In this document: positions 1 through 9,092 of the stretch, in pieces | Layout: the number at the start of each line of letters is the position of its first letter | How positions within the stretch are numbered: position 1 is the stretch's first letter | Assembly: GCA_044358835.1 (NCBI GenBank) | Contig: JBIKNF010000004.1 | Coordinates: 1-64,000, forward strand | DNA: 64,000 bases | DNA from: JAJTHC01 sp044358835 | Lineage (GTDB): Bacteria; Cyanobacteriota; Vampirovibrionia; Vampirovibrionales; JAJTHC01 | Reading direction: 5' to 3' | The notes under the pieces: model-generated | What the model was told of the DNA's origin: nothing | The model's database searches: none | Seen by the model: only the letters and a program-made list of their open reading frames with translations | Position numbers and translations under genes: made by a program

Positions 1-485
1 GTTGTTGCGGCTCTCCTTCTCTTCCCCCCTCCTTAAAAATCCTCCCCCCATCTCAACCTCTTCGCTTGCTCCATTTTTTCCTGTGGGACGTCCGCAAAAT
101 CGCTCGGGGATTCGCAGTGCGCTCACCCGCTCGGATTTAGTGCTTGGACGTCGGCTTGTGCAACGAGTCAAAAATCAACATGTTATAATGTAGCATTGTG
201 AATAAGTTGGATTACAGAAAGCTTGCCGACGGCGCACTAAATGCGAGGCTTCCGAGACATTTTGCGCACGGCAGGAACAACGATAGGGCGAGGAGGTGGG
301 GATTCAGGGGGGATTTTCAAGGGGGGACGAAGGGGAGGAGAAACGCAATGCGTCCTTCCCCGTCCCCCCTTGAACCGCCTTTAGAGGTGTTGGAGACCTT
401 TGGCGGAGCAAAGGTCTCTGACAAACGAGTAACCTCAAACGAAGCTAAAAACCCCAAAAAACAGACAATCTCAAAATAGCAGTTT
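1..485. repeat. Composite intergenic repeat, copy 1
   Basis: No convincing gene lies in this stretch; the short open frames in it have no recognisable protein. It carries two pieces that recur at 13250-13560. Positions 89-153 match 13263-13336 in inverted orientation (shared words include AAATCGCTCGGGGATTCGCA). Positions 309-382 match 13481-13555 almost exactly in direct orientation. Between them, 230-300 is a decayed direct copy of the first piece, so this copy holds both orientations of it. A 57-bp strong hairpin lies at 317-373, with arms starting TCAAGGGGGGACG. A TGn-extended -10 (TATAAT, 184-189) has no obvious gene downstream. The function is unknown; a non-coding mobile or REP-like unit is likely. 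Confidence 0.7.
317..373. repeat. 57-bp hairpin inside the composite repeat
   Basis: This is a near-perfect inverted repeat whose arms begin TCAAGGGGGGACG and end CGTCCCCCCTTGA, with a loop around ACGCAATGCGT. The same 57-bp hairpin is found at 13490-13546. There is no T-run after either arm, so it is not an ordinary Rho-independent terminator. Confidence 0.75.
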
Positions 486-1463
486 CTACATTTCAAGCAA
501 GACTTTGAGCATCCCTTTTTGCGCCGCCACTTCTAGGGCATGGACGCCTTCTTCTAAGGCAAAACGACGCTGTATCAAGCGCTCCACAGGCACGCGTCCT
601 TCTGCGAGCGCTTTAATTGCCACATCAAACGGCCCACAGCGTGACCCCACAATCGTGAGTTCATTCACCACAACAGGAGCCAAATTCAAGCCCTTCGTAT
701 CCGCCACGGTGCTTTTTAAGACCAAGACGCCACGAGGCTTCAACAAAGCAATGGCTTCTTCAATGCCGCCTGCCGTGCCTGTGGCTTCAACGACGACATC
801 GGCGCCGACGAGGGGGGTGGTTTGCCCACTTAAAACGGTGTGAATGCCTAAGCCTTCGACACACGCGAGCTTTTCAGGGTGGCGACCCACCAGTGTGACG
901 TTTTCGCTATGTAAACGCAGTGCCATGGCGATCAATAAGCCCAATTTGCCGTCGCCCAATACGACGACTTTATCGCTTTTTTGGATATGGACTTGCTCCA
1001 CAATTTCAAAAGCAGCGGCGAGCGGTTCGACAAAAACGGCGGCTTCATCACTCACCGAATCAGGCACTTCGTACAGATTGCGAATAGGCGCCGTCACATA
1101 ATGGGCAAAGGCGCCGTGATGATTGACAATACCGATGACGGATCGATTAGGGCAGTGGTGCGGATTGCCACAGGTGGCACAGGACTTCATGCTTTGGGCT
1201 TCTTCACAAGCGGCGTTAATGTCCACACAAACGCGCTGGCCTACCCATTCAGGGGCGTCTGGGGCGTCTTCAACCACTCCCACAAACTCATGCCCCAAAA
1301 TGCCTTGAAAACCCATGTAGCCTTTAATAATTTCTAAATCGGTATTACACACCCCCGCCTTTTTCACGCGAATGCGGGCTTCATTGGGCGCCAGGGGGGG
1401 CAAATCCATTTCTGTAAGTCTAAGGCTTTCGCCGTTCCAGAACAATCCTGTTGAATGAGGCAT
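486..1463 (-). CDS. Zinc-type alcohol dehydrogenase family protein (MDR)
   Basis: The 325-aa protein has the medium-chain dehydrogenase/reductase layout. A GroES-like N-terminal domain carries the catalytic-zinc motif GVCNTD (Cys39) and GHE (57-59). A cysteine-rich structural-zinc loop follows (Cys86, 95, 98, 104), then VEPLA (145-149). The Rossmann fold has VVLGDGKLGLL at about 167-177. The family oxidises an alcohol or polyol with NAD(P)+; the substrate cannot be read from the sequence, and sorbitol/threonine-dehydrogenase-like enzymes are the nearest group by motif. It is slightly shorter than the usual 340-350 aa. It is transcribed alone, with a 190-bp gap to the upstream gene, so context adds nothing. 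Confidence 0.85.
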   Translation of the reverse strand: MPHSTGLFWNGESLRLTEMDLPPLAPNEARIRVKKAGVCNTDLEIIKGYMGFQGILGHEFVGVVEDAPDAPEWVGQRVCVDINAACEEAQSMKSCATCGNPHHCPNRSVIGIVNHHGAFAHYVTAPIRNLYEVPDSVSDEAAVFVEPLAAAFEIVEQVHIQKSDKVVVLGDGKLGLLIAMALRLHSENVTLVGRHPEKLACVEGLGIHTVLSGQTTPLVGADVVVEATGTAGGIEEAIALLKPRGVLVLKSTVADTKGLNLAPVVVNELTIVGSRCGPFDVAIKALAEGRVPVERLIQRRFALEEGVHALEVAAQKGMLKVLLEM

Positions 1464-1657
1464 TTCTTTCCTTTCACCGTGAAAATCTATGTGTTTTAAA
1501 GGGTTTTCCGTACAGTGTTTATACTTTGTCGCTACAATTATTATAAATACTACATACGCGCTGAACTAGACGATAACACACGCCTTCGCCTAGCGTTTTC
1601 AAACAAAGCCCACACCGTTGTGTTAAGCATGATTGTGTGCCCGAAACCCGCGTGGGG

Positions 1658-2236
1658 CTACTTACGCACCTTCTTGTAAAAGCCAAACTGAACGGGCTTA
1701 AACGATTCTACTTCATCAAGCAAGGCTTGTTTTTCTCGGCTTAAGGTGTTGATTTTTGAACGAAGCGCATCGTTTTCGCTTTTGGTGCGAATTAATTCGA
1801 CAACGACTTCATCTAAACCCGCCAAGCGGTCATCCAACAAGCGAGACATCTCATTTAAAATGTATTCTTTTGAATGGGAAATGGCCTGCACCACCGAAGA
1901 AATGCCACTGGGGGCGGATTCCACTTCTAAGGGGGTGGCTTCATTTAGGCTGTAGCTGGGGGCGACTTGTAAGGCCGTCGGAGAGGGGGGGGCAATGAGC
2001 ATCGGCACAATTTCAGAAAGGGGCTTGCCTTGACGATGCAGTTCAATGGCTTGTTTTAGGGTCTCAAAATCCGCTTGCGTAAAGTGAAGGTTCTGGCTGG
2101 TGGAATCCACTTGGGGGGTTAACTTGAGGACTTGGGACAGATTTTTGAGCGTGCTTTCTTGAATCTGAAACAACTGGCACACATAAGGCGTGGCATAAGG
2201 GTGGCTTTGTGTGGGATTTAGCGTTGAAACATTCAT
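1658..2236 (-). CDS. Putative MerR-like DNA-binding protein with coiled coil
   Basis: The protein has 192 aa. The N-terminal part (about 18-85) resembles a MerR-type recognition module: a short helix pair around LFQIQESTLKNLSQVLKL, then a conserved-looking F-T-x-x-D-F-x-x-L-K-x-A-I-x-L-H stretch. That second stretch is typical of the second half of MerR HTH domains. Residues 88-120 are a Ser/Pro-rich linker, and 140-182 form a predicted coiled coil (heptad-like LIRTKSENDALRSKINTL). No effector domain is seen. It may be a cell-division or transcription-associated MerR-like protein. The assignment is by pattern only. It diverges from lysA across a 196-bp gap. Confidence 0.45.
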   Translation of the reverse strand: MNVSTLNPTQSHPYATPYVCQLFQIQESTLKNLSQVLKLTPQVDSTSQNLHFTQADFETLKQAIELHRQGKPLSEIVPMLIAPPSPTALQVAPSYSLNEATPLEVESAPSGISSVVQAISHSKEYILNEMSRLLDDRLAGLDEVVVELIRTKSENDALRSKINTLSREKQALLDEVESFKPVQFGFYKKVRK

Positions 2237-2327
2237 GCAAATTTCCTCAATACTATCTAATGGAAACGTTCCCCACTAGTCTACACCAAAACAACTTAAA
2301 TGGCTAGCCACTTGTCAAGTCCGTATG

Positions 2328-2357
2328 TTGACGCTTTAATAAACTATATTATATAAA
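2328..2357 (+). promoter_or_regulatory. Predicted sigma-70 promoter of lysA
   Basis: TTGACG (2328-2333) and TATAAA (2352-2357) are separated by 18 bp and lie about 75 bp upstream of the lysA start. The leader between them and lysA contains an isolated element-end sequence (2378-2397). Confidence 0.55.
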
Positions 2358-2377
2358 AGATATAACAGACTGTACCA

Positions 2378-2397
2378 TACCGTTTAAACGATTAAAT
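2378..2397. repeat. Solo terminal-repeat sequence of the 146-bp element family
   Basis: This 20-bp stretch begins TACCGTTTAAACG and matches the outer end of the elements at 22939 and 34577. No second end is visible nearby, so it looks like a relic. It lies inside the predicted lysA 5' leader. Confidence 0.45.
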
Positions 2398-2432
2398 GGA
2401 TGGACGACGATAAACCGATAAAGGATTTTTAG

Positions 2433-3779
2433 ATGAGCACGCAAACCCCCTTATGGCAAGGTCAATCCATGGCGCCTTTGAGTTTTAAAGAATCGGTGGG
2501 GGATGCCAGCCTCGGCGGTGTTTCAATCGCCACGCTCGCACAAACCTACGGCACGCCGTTGTATGTAATTGATGGGGAAACCTTGCGCCACGCCTGTCGG
2601 GACTATCAAGAAACGCTGGCCACGCATTACACGGCGGGGCATCAAGTGGTGTTGGCGTGTAAGTCTAACTTCAACGTGGGCTTGGCCAAATTGATTGCCA
2701 GTGAAGGCCTTGGCTGTGATGTGGTTTCAGCAGGTGAGCTGATGACGGCCATTGAAGCGGGCATCTCGGGTGAAAAAATCGTGTTTAACGGCAATTTAAA
2801 ATCAGAAGAAGAGCTGGCTTTGGCCATTGAACATCAGGTGAGTCGGATTATTTTAGACAACTTCGATGAAATTGAACGGGTGGCCAAAGTCGCTAAAGCA
2901 AAAGGCGTCAAAGTCAATGTATTGGCTCGCGTAGCCCCTGGGATTGAATGCCATACGCATGACTACATTAAAACGGGGCAAAATGATTCAAAATTCGGCT
3001 TTCCGCTGAACCGGGTGGATGAAATGCTAGAGGCGGTATTACAGCACCCTGAACAACTCGACTTTAAGGGTATTCACGGGCATGTGGGTTCGCAGATTTT
3101 TGAATTGCGCGCGTATCAAGACTTGGTGTCCATTTTCTTTCAGGAAATGGATCGCATTCGTCAGAAATACGGCATAACGCTGCCCGATTTAGATCTAGGC
3201 GGCGGCTGGGGCATTGCGTATACTCAGGCCGATTCGCCCCTGCCCATTCCCACTTTGATTCAAACCGTGGTTGAAGCCGTCAAAGCGTCTGCTCAAGCGT
3301 TCAATTACCCACTGCCTCGCTTGTTGTTTGAACCGGGGCGTAGCCTCATGGCGCGCGCGGGGGTGACGATCTACACGGTGGGGGCGCGTAAAGAAGTGGA
3401 AGGCGCCTTGCCTTACATTGCCGTGGATGGTGGAATGGGAGACAACATTCGCCCTGCGCTGTACCAAGCCGAATACTCGGCGTGCGTGGTGAGTCAATTG
3501 GGAAAAGCCGTTGCCACTGAAGCCGTGCGAGTCGTGGGCAAGTACTGCGAAAGTGGGGATGTCGTCCTGCGTCGCTTTGAAGGGCCGGCGATGAAGAACG
3601 GGGATTTGCTCTTGATTTTTGGGACAGGGGCGTACAACTACACCATGGCCTCTACCTATAACCGTATTGGGCGCCCTGCCATGGTGCTGGTGGAAAACGG
3701 CCAGCATGGCGTGTTAATCGAGCGTGAATCTGTCCGCGATTTGCTTGCCTTGGATCGCATCCCTAGCTGGTTGGCGTAA
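2433..3779 (+). CDS. lysA: Diaminopimelate decarboxylase
   Basis: LysA decarboxylates meso-diaminopimelate to L-lysine, the last step of lysine synthesis. The 448-aa protein is a fold-III PLP decarboxylase. The Schiff-base lysine sits in ACKSN (Lys77). Other family motifs are HGHVGSQ, the phosphate-binding DLGGGWG, FEPGRS, and the C-terminal substrate-pocket motifs CESGDV and GAYNYTMAS. The length is slightly above the usual 420 aa because of about 25 extra N-terminal residues. It is monocistronic with its own promoter at 2328-2357 and converges on the CDGSH gene, whose end it overlaps by 17 bp. The dapL-like aminotransferase at 49.05 kb could supply the precursor through LL-diaminopimelate. 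Confidence 0.96.
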   Translation: MSTQTPLWQGQSMAPLSFKESVGDASLGGVSIATLAQTYGTPLYVIDGETLRHACRDYQETLATHYTAGHQVVLACKSNFNVGLAKLIASEGLGCDVVSAGELMTAIEAGISGEKIVFNGNLKSEEELALAIEHQVSRIILDNFDEIERVAKVAKAKGVKVNVLARVAPGIECHTHDYIKTGQNDSKFGFPLNRVDEMLEAVLQHPEQLDFKGIHGHVGSQIFELRAYQDLVSIFFQEMDRIRQKYGITLPDLDLGGGWGIAYTQADSPLPIPTLIQTVVEAVKASAQAFNYPLPRLLFEPGRSLMARAGVTIYTVGARKEVEGALPYIAVDGGMGDNIRPALYQAEYSACVVSQLGKAVATEAVRVVGKYCESGDVVLRRFEGPAMKNGDLLLIFGTGAYNYTMASTYNRIGRPAMVLVENGQHGVLIERESVRDLLALDRIPSWLA

Positions 3780-4038
3780 GCATTGCATGTGAACCGTCAC
3801 AAAAGGGGAAGTTTTTGGACTGTTTGCATCGGCACAGGGCCACGGTTTCAGGGACTTCGGTGACTTCAAACACTTGCGGACGGTACGTCGTCCCACGGTG
3901 AGCGGCGTCGCAAAACGTGCCGTCCGCACTTAGGCCACAGGTGCAAAACGCATAGCGACTCGGTTCAAGCGTCAGGACACTGGGGCTGTTGGCGGCTATT
4001 TTGGGTAACGATTCAGGGGGTTTTTCTTCAGGGGTCAT
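3763..4038 (-). CDS. Tandem CDGSH-type iron-sulfur protein
   Basis: This 91-aa protein carries two CDGSH zinc-finger-like motifs, each of the form C-x-C...C-D-x-x-H. They are CTCGLSADGTFCDAAH (about 36-51) and CRCKQSKNFPFCDGSH (about 69-84). Each normally binds a [2Fe-2S] cluster with three Cys and one His. The family is linked to redox and iron/sulfur handling; the partner is unknown. The gene starts 12 bp after mqnC ends and is probably the last gene of the alaS-speE-mqnC transcript. Its 3' end overlaps that of lysA on the other strand by 17 bp. Confidence 0.88.
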   Translation of the reverse strand: MTPEEKPPESLPKIAANSPSVLTLEPSRYAFCTCGLSADGTFCDAAHRGTTYRPQVFEVTEVPETVALCRCKQSKNFPFCDGSHAMLTPTS

Positions 4039-4050
4039 AGAGTGATTTCC

Positions 4051-5223
4051 TTAGGGTTGGGGGAAGGTCTTTAAAATACGATACGCGGTATTGCGTTGGG
4101 CGGCATCGCGCCCCAGCGGATGAATAATGTTCAGCACTTCTTCCACCCCACGGTTCACATGGGTCACGCCGGCTTGGGTCACAACATGTTCTTCAAGCAC
4201 AAGGCCCCCCATGTCATTGGCACCAAAACACAAGGCGGTTTGGCAGATTTTTTCGCCTTGGGTCAACCAACTGCTTTGAATGTTGGGGATGTTGTCCAAC
4301 ACCAAGCGGGCGATGGCCACCACGCGTAAAAAGTCGACACCTGTGGCTTGGTATTCAATGGGCATGTGCTGTAATTGCGTAAAGGGGGCTTGAAACGTCC
4401 AGGGAATGAAGGCGGTGAATCCGCTGGTGGCGTCTTGCAGGTGGCGAATTTGAAAGAGGTGATCAATAATATGCCACGGCTGTTCAGTCATGCCAAACAT
4501 CATGGTAGCAGTGGTGTTTAGCCCCACATGGTGCGCCACTTCCATGACTTCAAGCCAGCCGTGTGTATTGATTTTTTTGGGACTCACACGGTGGCGAATA
4601 TCATCATGCAGAATCTCAGCCCCCGCACCCGGAATGCTGTCTAAGCCCGCTTCCCTTAAGCGTTGAATCACGTCAAACAAAGACGCCCCGTTGGCGTGCG
4701 CCAGCTGTGAAATTTCAGACGTTGAAAAGGCATGCAAGGTCAAGCTCGGGAAATCGGCTTTCAAACGGCGTAAAACATCGGTGTAATAGGAAAAAGGGAG
4801 ATCAGGATTGACGCCGCCTTGAAGCAAGAACTGCGTGCCCTCCGCATTCAGGAGGCGTTGGGCTTTTTCAGCAATTTGATCATAGTCTAGCACATAGGCA
4901 TCGGGGGCATCGGCATGGCGGTAAAAGGCACAGAACTTGCAATCCACATTACAAATGTTCGTATAGTTCACGTTGGCGTCAATCACAAAGGTAATCGGGG
5001 CATCCGCGGTGTGATACAAGGCTTTTACCGCTTCGGCTCTGGCAGCGAGTTCGTACAAGTCCGCGTGTTCAAACAAACGCAAGGCTTCTTCAAAGTTTAA
5101 GCGTTGAGTCTTTAGGGCATCAGGCAAGACATAGGGCGTGGCATGACTCACAAAGCCATGGGGGGCGTTGTTCAGGGCGTTGAACTGAACAAGGGTGGGT
5201 CGAATGTCTTCAAGCGTCGTCAT
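4051..5223 (-). CDS. mqnC: Cyclic dehypoxanthine futalosine synthase (radical SAM)
   Basis: MqnC cyclises dehypoxanthinyl futalosine in the futalosine route to menaquinone. The radical-SAM cluster motif is CNVDCKFC (C-x3-C-x2-C). Family signatures include GFTAFIPWTFQ, NIQSSWLTQGEK and FGANDMGG with EEHVV after it, which place it with MqnC rather than the CofH/MqnE branch. I chose the ATG at 5223 (390 aa), because a purine-rich AAAAGAGAG lies just upstream. An in-frame extension to 5286 (MGCKPLCLNRV...) is possible but has a weaker site. It lies 70 bp after speE and 12 bp before the CDGSH gene. Confidence 0.92.
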   Translation of the reverse strand: MTTLEDIRPTLVQFNALNNAPHGFVSHATPYVLPDALKTQRLNFEEALRLFEHADLYELAARAEAVKALYHTADAPITFVIDANVNYTNICNVDCKFCAFYRHADAPDAYVLDYDQIAEKAQRLLNAEGTQFLLQGGVNPDLPFSYYTDVLRRLKADFPSLTLHAFSTSEISQLAHANGASLFDVIQRLREAGLDSIPGAGAEILHDDIRHRVSPKKINTHGWLEVMEVAHHVGLNTTATMMFGMTEQPWHIIDHLFQIRHLQDATSGFTAFIPWTFQAPFTQLQHMPIEYQATGVDFLRVVAIARLVLDNIPNIQSSWLTQGEKICQTALCFGANDMGGLVLEEHVVTQAGVTHVNRGVEEVLNIIHPLGRDAAQRNTAYRILKTFPQP

Positions 5224-5293
5224 AAAGCGGCTCTCTTTTCTAAACAATTCCTGAACGCGGTTTAAGCACAAGGGCTTACAGCCCATTGATGGC

Positions 5294-6211
5294 TTAATGT
5301 GGGTTTAAGCGCGTTAAGGTTGGCCTAATGAGGTTTTTCATCAGCGTGGGGTGGGCAAACGCCCCGTGATGCAAGTCATAGTTGTAATACTTCAACGGAT
5401 GCTCCTCCGTTTCCAAAGACGCCACATAATCCGCGGTAATTGCCCCCCACGGGTTCACTTCGGCGGACTTGGTGCAGAAGCTCCACGTCCACAAATGCCC
5501 TGGGTAGGTGGGGATTGTGCCGTAATAGCCAGTGACGTGATCAAACACATCGTGCAACACATCATAAATGCGAGACATGCCCACATGATCCGCAAAAGGT
5601 GATTCGGTCTGGGCGGTTAAAACCCCATGAGGCGTCAAGGCGCGCTTGGCGTTGTGGTAAAAATCTTGCGTAAATAAGCCCACCCCTGGCCCAATGGGGT
5701 CGGTGGAATCCACCAAAATAACATCAAAGCTTTCAGGTTCTGCGTTTTTCATGTAGTCGACACCATCAGCGACTAGCACCGTGGCGCGTGGGTCGTCAAA
5801 GCAACAACCGATCGTGGGAAAGAAGTCCCGCCCCGCTTGAATGACAGCCCCGTCAATTTCACACAAGACGGCCTCTTTCACGCTGGGGTGACGCAAGACT
5901 TCTCGAAGGGTTCCGCCGTCTCCACCGCCAATAATCAGCACGCGCTGGGCGGGCGTGGCCAACGACGACAACGGCACATGCGCGATCATTTCATGGTAGA
6001 CGAACTCGTCTCGTTCGGTGGTCATCACCAAGCCGTCGAGGAGCATGAGATTGCCGTAGGTGCTGGTTTTAAGCACATCGAGCTGTTGAAACTCGCTTTG
6101 TTCTGAATGCAGGACTGCTTCAATTTTAAAGCTAAAGGCGGTGCCTTCATTCCTTTCAGTGACCCATAAATCCATGGCGCTGGCCGGCGTTTGTGCAGAG
6201 GTGGCGTGCAT
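5294..6211 (-). CDS. speE: Polyamine aminopropyltransferase (spermidine synthase)
   Basis: SpeE transfers the aminopropyl group of decarboxylated SAM to putrescine. The 305-aa protein (from the ATG at 6211, preceded by AAGGAG) has the N-terminal beta domain and the Rossmann-like methyltransferase fold. The SAM-type loop is IGGGDGG, then CEIDGAV. The catalytic DSTDPIGPG contains the key Asp residues, and the C-terminal part shows IPTYPGHLWTWSF. The upstream ATG at 6247 would add 12 residues. It lies 111 bp downstream of alaS in the same direction. Confidence 0.95.
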   Translation of the reverse strand: MHATSAQTPASAMDLWVTERNEGTAFSFKIEAVLHSEQSEFQQLDVLKTSTYGNLMLLDGLVMTTERDEFVYHEMIAHVPLSSLATPAQRVLIIGGGDGGTLREVLRHPSVKEAVLCEIDGAVIQAGRDFFPTIGCCFDDPRATVLVADGVDYMKNAEPESFDVILVDSTDPIGPGVGLFTQDFYHNAKRALTPHGVLTAQTESPFADHVGMSRIYDVLHDVFDHVTGYYGTIPTYPGHLWTWSFCTKSAEVNPWGAITADYVASLETEEHPLKYYNYDLHHGAFAHPTLMKNLIRPTLTRLNPH

Positions 6212-6322
6212 AATGTGAAAGACTCCTTCATCTTCGTTGTGTGGCATGCCTTTATTGTAGCAAAAACAAGAAAGATGTATAGAAAGCGCGTCGAAAGTCC
6301 CCCTTCACACGCCCGCGGGAGT

Positions 6323-8971
6323 TTATAGCGAAAACTGACGCACGGCTTCCGCCAAGGCGTGGCCGTGCTTGCCACCGGCTTGGGCAAAGGTGGGTGTGCC
6401 TCCGCCGCCACCGCCACAGGCTTGCGCCAACTGCTTAACCAGTTCACCGGCTTTAATGCCATGGGCTTTTACCACCGCTTGCGCCACCCACGCCAAAATC
6501 AGCGCGGCCCCTTCGCTAGAAACAGACGCCAGAATGAGAACGCCTTTCTGTTTCGCTTGATTCATCACCGCTTCGCCGAGCGCTTTTAAGGCATCGGGGC
6601 TGGCTTCTGGAATCAGATGCTTCACTAAAGGCACGGCGTCGTTAGACGCATTAAAGGCGTTGAGCAATTCACCCACTTGGCTCAATAATGCTTTTTCTTC
6701 TAAGGATGTAATCGTTTTTTCAAGACGCTTCACATCATCTTGCAACTTTTGCAAGCGAGCAAAGACCTCATGGCTTGGGGCTTTTAGATGCGTCGCTAAT
6801 TGCTTGAGCTGATTGTCGGCTTGTCTAAATTGACGATACGCTTCATAGCCAGCGACAAACTCCACACGACGAACCCCAGCGGCTAAGGCTGATTCTTGGT
6901 TGATTTTCACCACGCCAATGCTTGCCGTGTTAGGAACATGCGTGCCCCCACAGAGTTCTTTTGAATGCGAGCCGATCGCCACGACACGCACGGTGTCGCC
7001 GTATTTTTCGCCAAACATCATCACCGCCCCTGAGGCTTTCGCTTCTTCGATGTTCGCTTCCACCATACTTGAATTTTCGCCTGCTTGAATCCACTGATTC
7101 ACCAAGCCTTCGATCTGATTAAGTTCATCCAAGCTTACACCCCGATTGAAACTAAAGTCAAAGCGAGCGGATTCTGCCGACACAAAGCTCCCTGCTTGAG
7201 CGACTTCATCGCCCAGCACTCTTTTTAAGGCGGCGTGTAATAAATGCGTCGCACTATGATGCAAGGTGACTTTTGCCCGATGCACATCGTCGACTTCCGC
7301 CGTCAACACGTCGCCTTCGCTAATGCCGTCGCCTTGATCGTAAACACAATCATGCACAAATAAATCGCCGACTTTTTGGACATCTTTCACCAAAACGGTG
7401 AGGGCTTTTTGCCCCGCTTCAAGCTGTAGCTGGCCAATATCGCCCACTTGCCCACCGCTTTCGCCATAGAAGGGCGTTTTGTCTAAGATGCATTGAAACG
7501 CCGTATTCACGCCTGAAACGGTTGAAACACGCTCCCCATTTAGGATGAGTGCTTTCACCGTGACGGTTTCACTCAAGCATTCATAGCCCACAAACGCCGT
7601 GGCGCCGATCTCTTGGTAAAGTTCGGTAAAGAGTTGATCATCCACCACGCCGACGCTTTTACGAGCAGAACGAGCCAAGTCTTTCGCCGTTTTCATCGCC
7701 TGATGAAAGCCTGCTTCATCCAAGCTTAAGCCACGTTCTTGCACGATGTCTTTGGTGAGTTCGACAGGAAATCCGAAGGTATCGTAGAGCTTAAAGGCTT
7801 CTTCACCATCTAAGACGGAGCCGTCTAAATTATCCAATAAATCTTCCAAGCGTTTACTGCCTTTGTCGAGCGTTTCTAAAAAACGAGCTTCTTCACGTTC
7901 CAACGTATTTTGCGTGTACGCAAAGCGTGCGATGAGTTCAGGGTATTGATGCCCATATTCTGCCTTGATAATCGGTAAAATCCCATGCAGGAAGGGGGCT
8001 TCCATACCCAAGAATCGCTTGCCAAAACGCACCGCTCGACGCAGCACCATGCGAATGATATAGCCACGCCCTTCATTCGACGGCACCACGCCATCGGCCA
8101 TCGTAAAGGCCAGCAAACGCAAGTGATCCGCCACGATTTTAAGGGCCACATCCGTTTCTTCAGATTGCTTATAAGGCACGCCCGTGTGAGCCGTCACCGC
8201 TTGCACGATGTTTTGAAATAAATCCGTTTCAAAGGTATTGTCGACCCCTTGCACGACCATAGCCAACCGTTCTAGCCCTGCACCCGTGTCCACATTCTTA
8301 TGTTCCAGTGGCGTAATGGTGCCGTCGATGTCTTGAAATAGCTCCATCAGCACTAAGTTCCAGATTTCAATCAAGCGAACGTCAAGCTCATCTTCAGGAT
8401 TTTGCGTTAAATCATAATGAATTTCCGTACAAGGTCCGCAAGGACCTGAGGCCCCAGGAGGCCCCCAAAAGTTGTCTTTTTTACCACATTTGAATAAGCG
8501 AGACGCTGGCACGCCCACGACGTCTTGCCAAATACGGTAGCTTTCTTCGTCTTCTTCATAAACAGACACCCACAAACGTTCAGGATCCAGTCCCAAGACT
8601 TCGGTGCAAAACTCCCAGCTCCACGGAATGACGTCGTCTCGGAAGTAGTCGCCGAAGCTGAAATTGCCCATCATTTCAAAGAAGGTGTGGTGACGGGGGG
8701 TGCGTCCGATATTTTCAAGATCGCTGTCTTTGCCAGAGACCCTCGCACATTTTTGAGCCGTGGTAAGTCTTGGGGGATTGGGGCGTGGTTCAATGCCTAA
8801 GAAGATCGGCACAAAGGGGAGCATGCCTGCAGGGGTGAGCAAGACGGTGGGATTATTAATGGGAATGAGGCTGGCGGACGCTTTTCGTTTGTGTCCACAT
8901 TTTTCTTCAAAGAAGCTCAAAAAAGCTTCACGAATTTCAGTGCCTGTAAAGGGTTTGGGTGAGGTGGACAT
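6323..8971 (-). CDS. alaS: Alanyl-tRNA synthetase
   Basis: AlaS charges tRNA-Ala and edits mischarged Ser/Gly. The 882-aa protein is full length. The class II catalytic core occupies about the first 240 residues. The tRNA-recognition region follows, and the editing domain has the zinc motifs HHSATHLLHAAL and CGGTHV. The C-terminal oligomerisation/DHHA1 domain ends in a glycine run (ACGGGGGGTPTFAQAGG), which is typical of AlaS. A GGGAG-like ribosome site precedes the ATG. It is likely the first gene of a leftward operon with speE, mqnC and the CDGSH gene, and it diverges from the phosphorylase at 9093. Confidence 0.98.
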   Translation of the reverse strand: MSTSPKPFTGTEIREAFLSFFEEKCGHKRKASASLIPINNPTVLLTPAGMLPFVPIFLGIEPRPNPPRLTTAQKCARVSGKDSDLENIGRTPRHHTFFEMMGNFSFGDYFRDDVIPWSWEFCTEVLGLDPERLWVSVYEEDEESYRIWQDVVGVPASRLFKCGKKDNFWGPPGASGPCGPCTEIHYDLTQNPEDELDVRLIEIWNLVLMELFQDIDGTITPLEHKNVDTGAGLERLAMVVQGVDNTFETDLFQNIVQAVTAHTGVPYKQSEETDVALKIVADHLRLLAFTMADGVVPSNEGRGYIIRMVLRRAVRFGKRFLGMEAPFLHGILPIIKAEYGHQYPELIARFAYTQNTLEREEARFLETLDKGSKRLEDLLDNLDGSVLDGEEAFKLYDTFGFPVELTKDIVQERGLSLDEAGFHQAMKTAKDLARSARKSVGVVDDQLFTELYQEIGATAFVGYECLSETVTVKALILNGERVSTVSGVNTAFQCILDKTPFYGESGGQVGDIGQLQLEAGQKALTVLVKDVQKVGDLFVHDCVYDQGDGISEGDVLTAEVDDVHRAKVTLHHSATHLLHAALKRVLGDEVAQAGSFVSAESARFDFSFNRGVSLDELNQIEGLVNQWIQAGENSSMVEANIEEAKASGAVMMFGEKYGDTVRVVAIGSHSKELCGGTHVPNTASIGVVKINQESALAAGVRRVEFVAGYEAYRQFRQADNQLKQLATHLKAPSHEVFARLQKLQDDVKRLEKTITSLEEKALLSQVGELLNAFNASNDAVPLVKHLIPEASPDALKALGEAVMNQAKQKGVLILASVSSEGAALILAWVAQAVVKAHGIKAGELVKQLAQACGGGGGGTPTFAQAGGKHGHALAEAVRQFSL

Positions 8972-9033
8972 AAGACAAAGGGCTCCCTAGTCAACGTGGT
9001 AAACCATTGTATCATAGCATAAATACAGGAGCC

Positions 9034-9062
9034 TTGAGTGCTTGTTATGTTTTTCGTATAAT
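9034..9062 (+). promoter_or_regulatory. Strong predicted sigma-70 promoter
   Basis: TTGAGT (9034-9039) and a consensus TATAAT (9057-9062) are separated by exactly 17 bp. They lie 31 bp upstream of the nucleoside phosphorylase start, so the leader is short. Confidence 0.75.
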
Positions 9063-9092
9063 GGGGAGACTCACTCAAGGAGACTTCCTACC

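Noticed and set aside
198..479. Open frame of 93 codons on the + strand
   Set aside because: It runs through the composite repeat and its hairpin, with no ribosome site and no recognisable protein.
2237..2432. Lysine riboswitch in the lysA leader
   Set aside because: The leader after the predicted promoter is about 75 nt, far too short, and shows no matching stems.
3195..3707. 170-codon frame antisense to lysA
   Set aside because: It is a shadow of the conserved lysA coding sequence with no protein features of its own.
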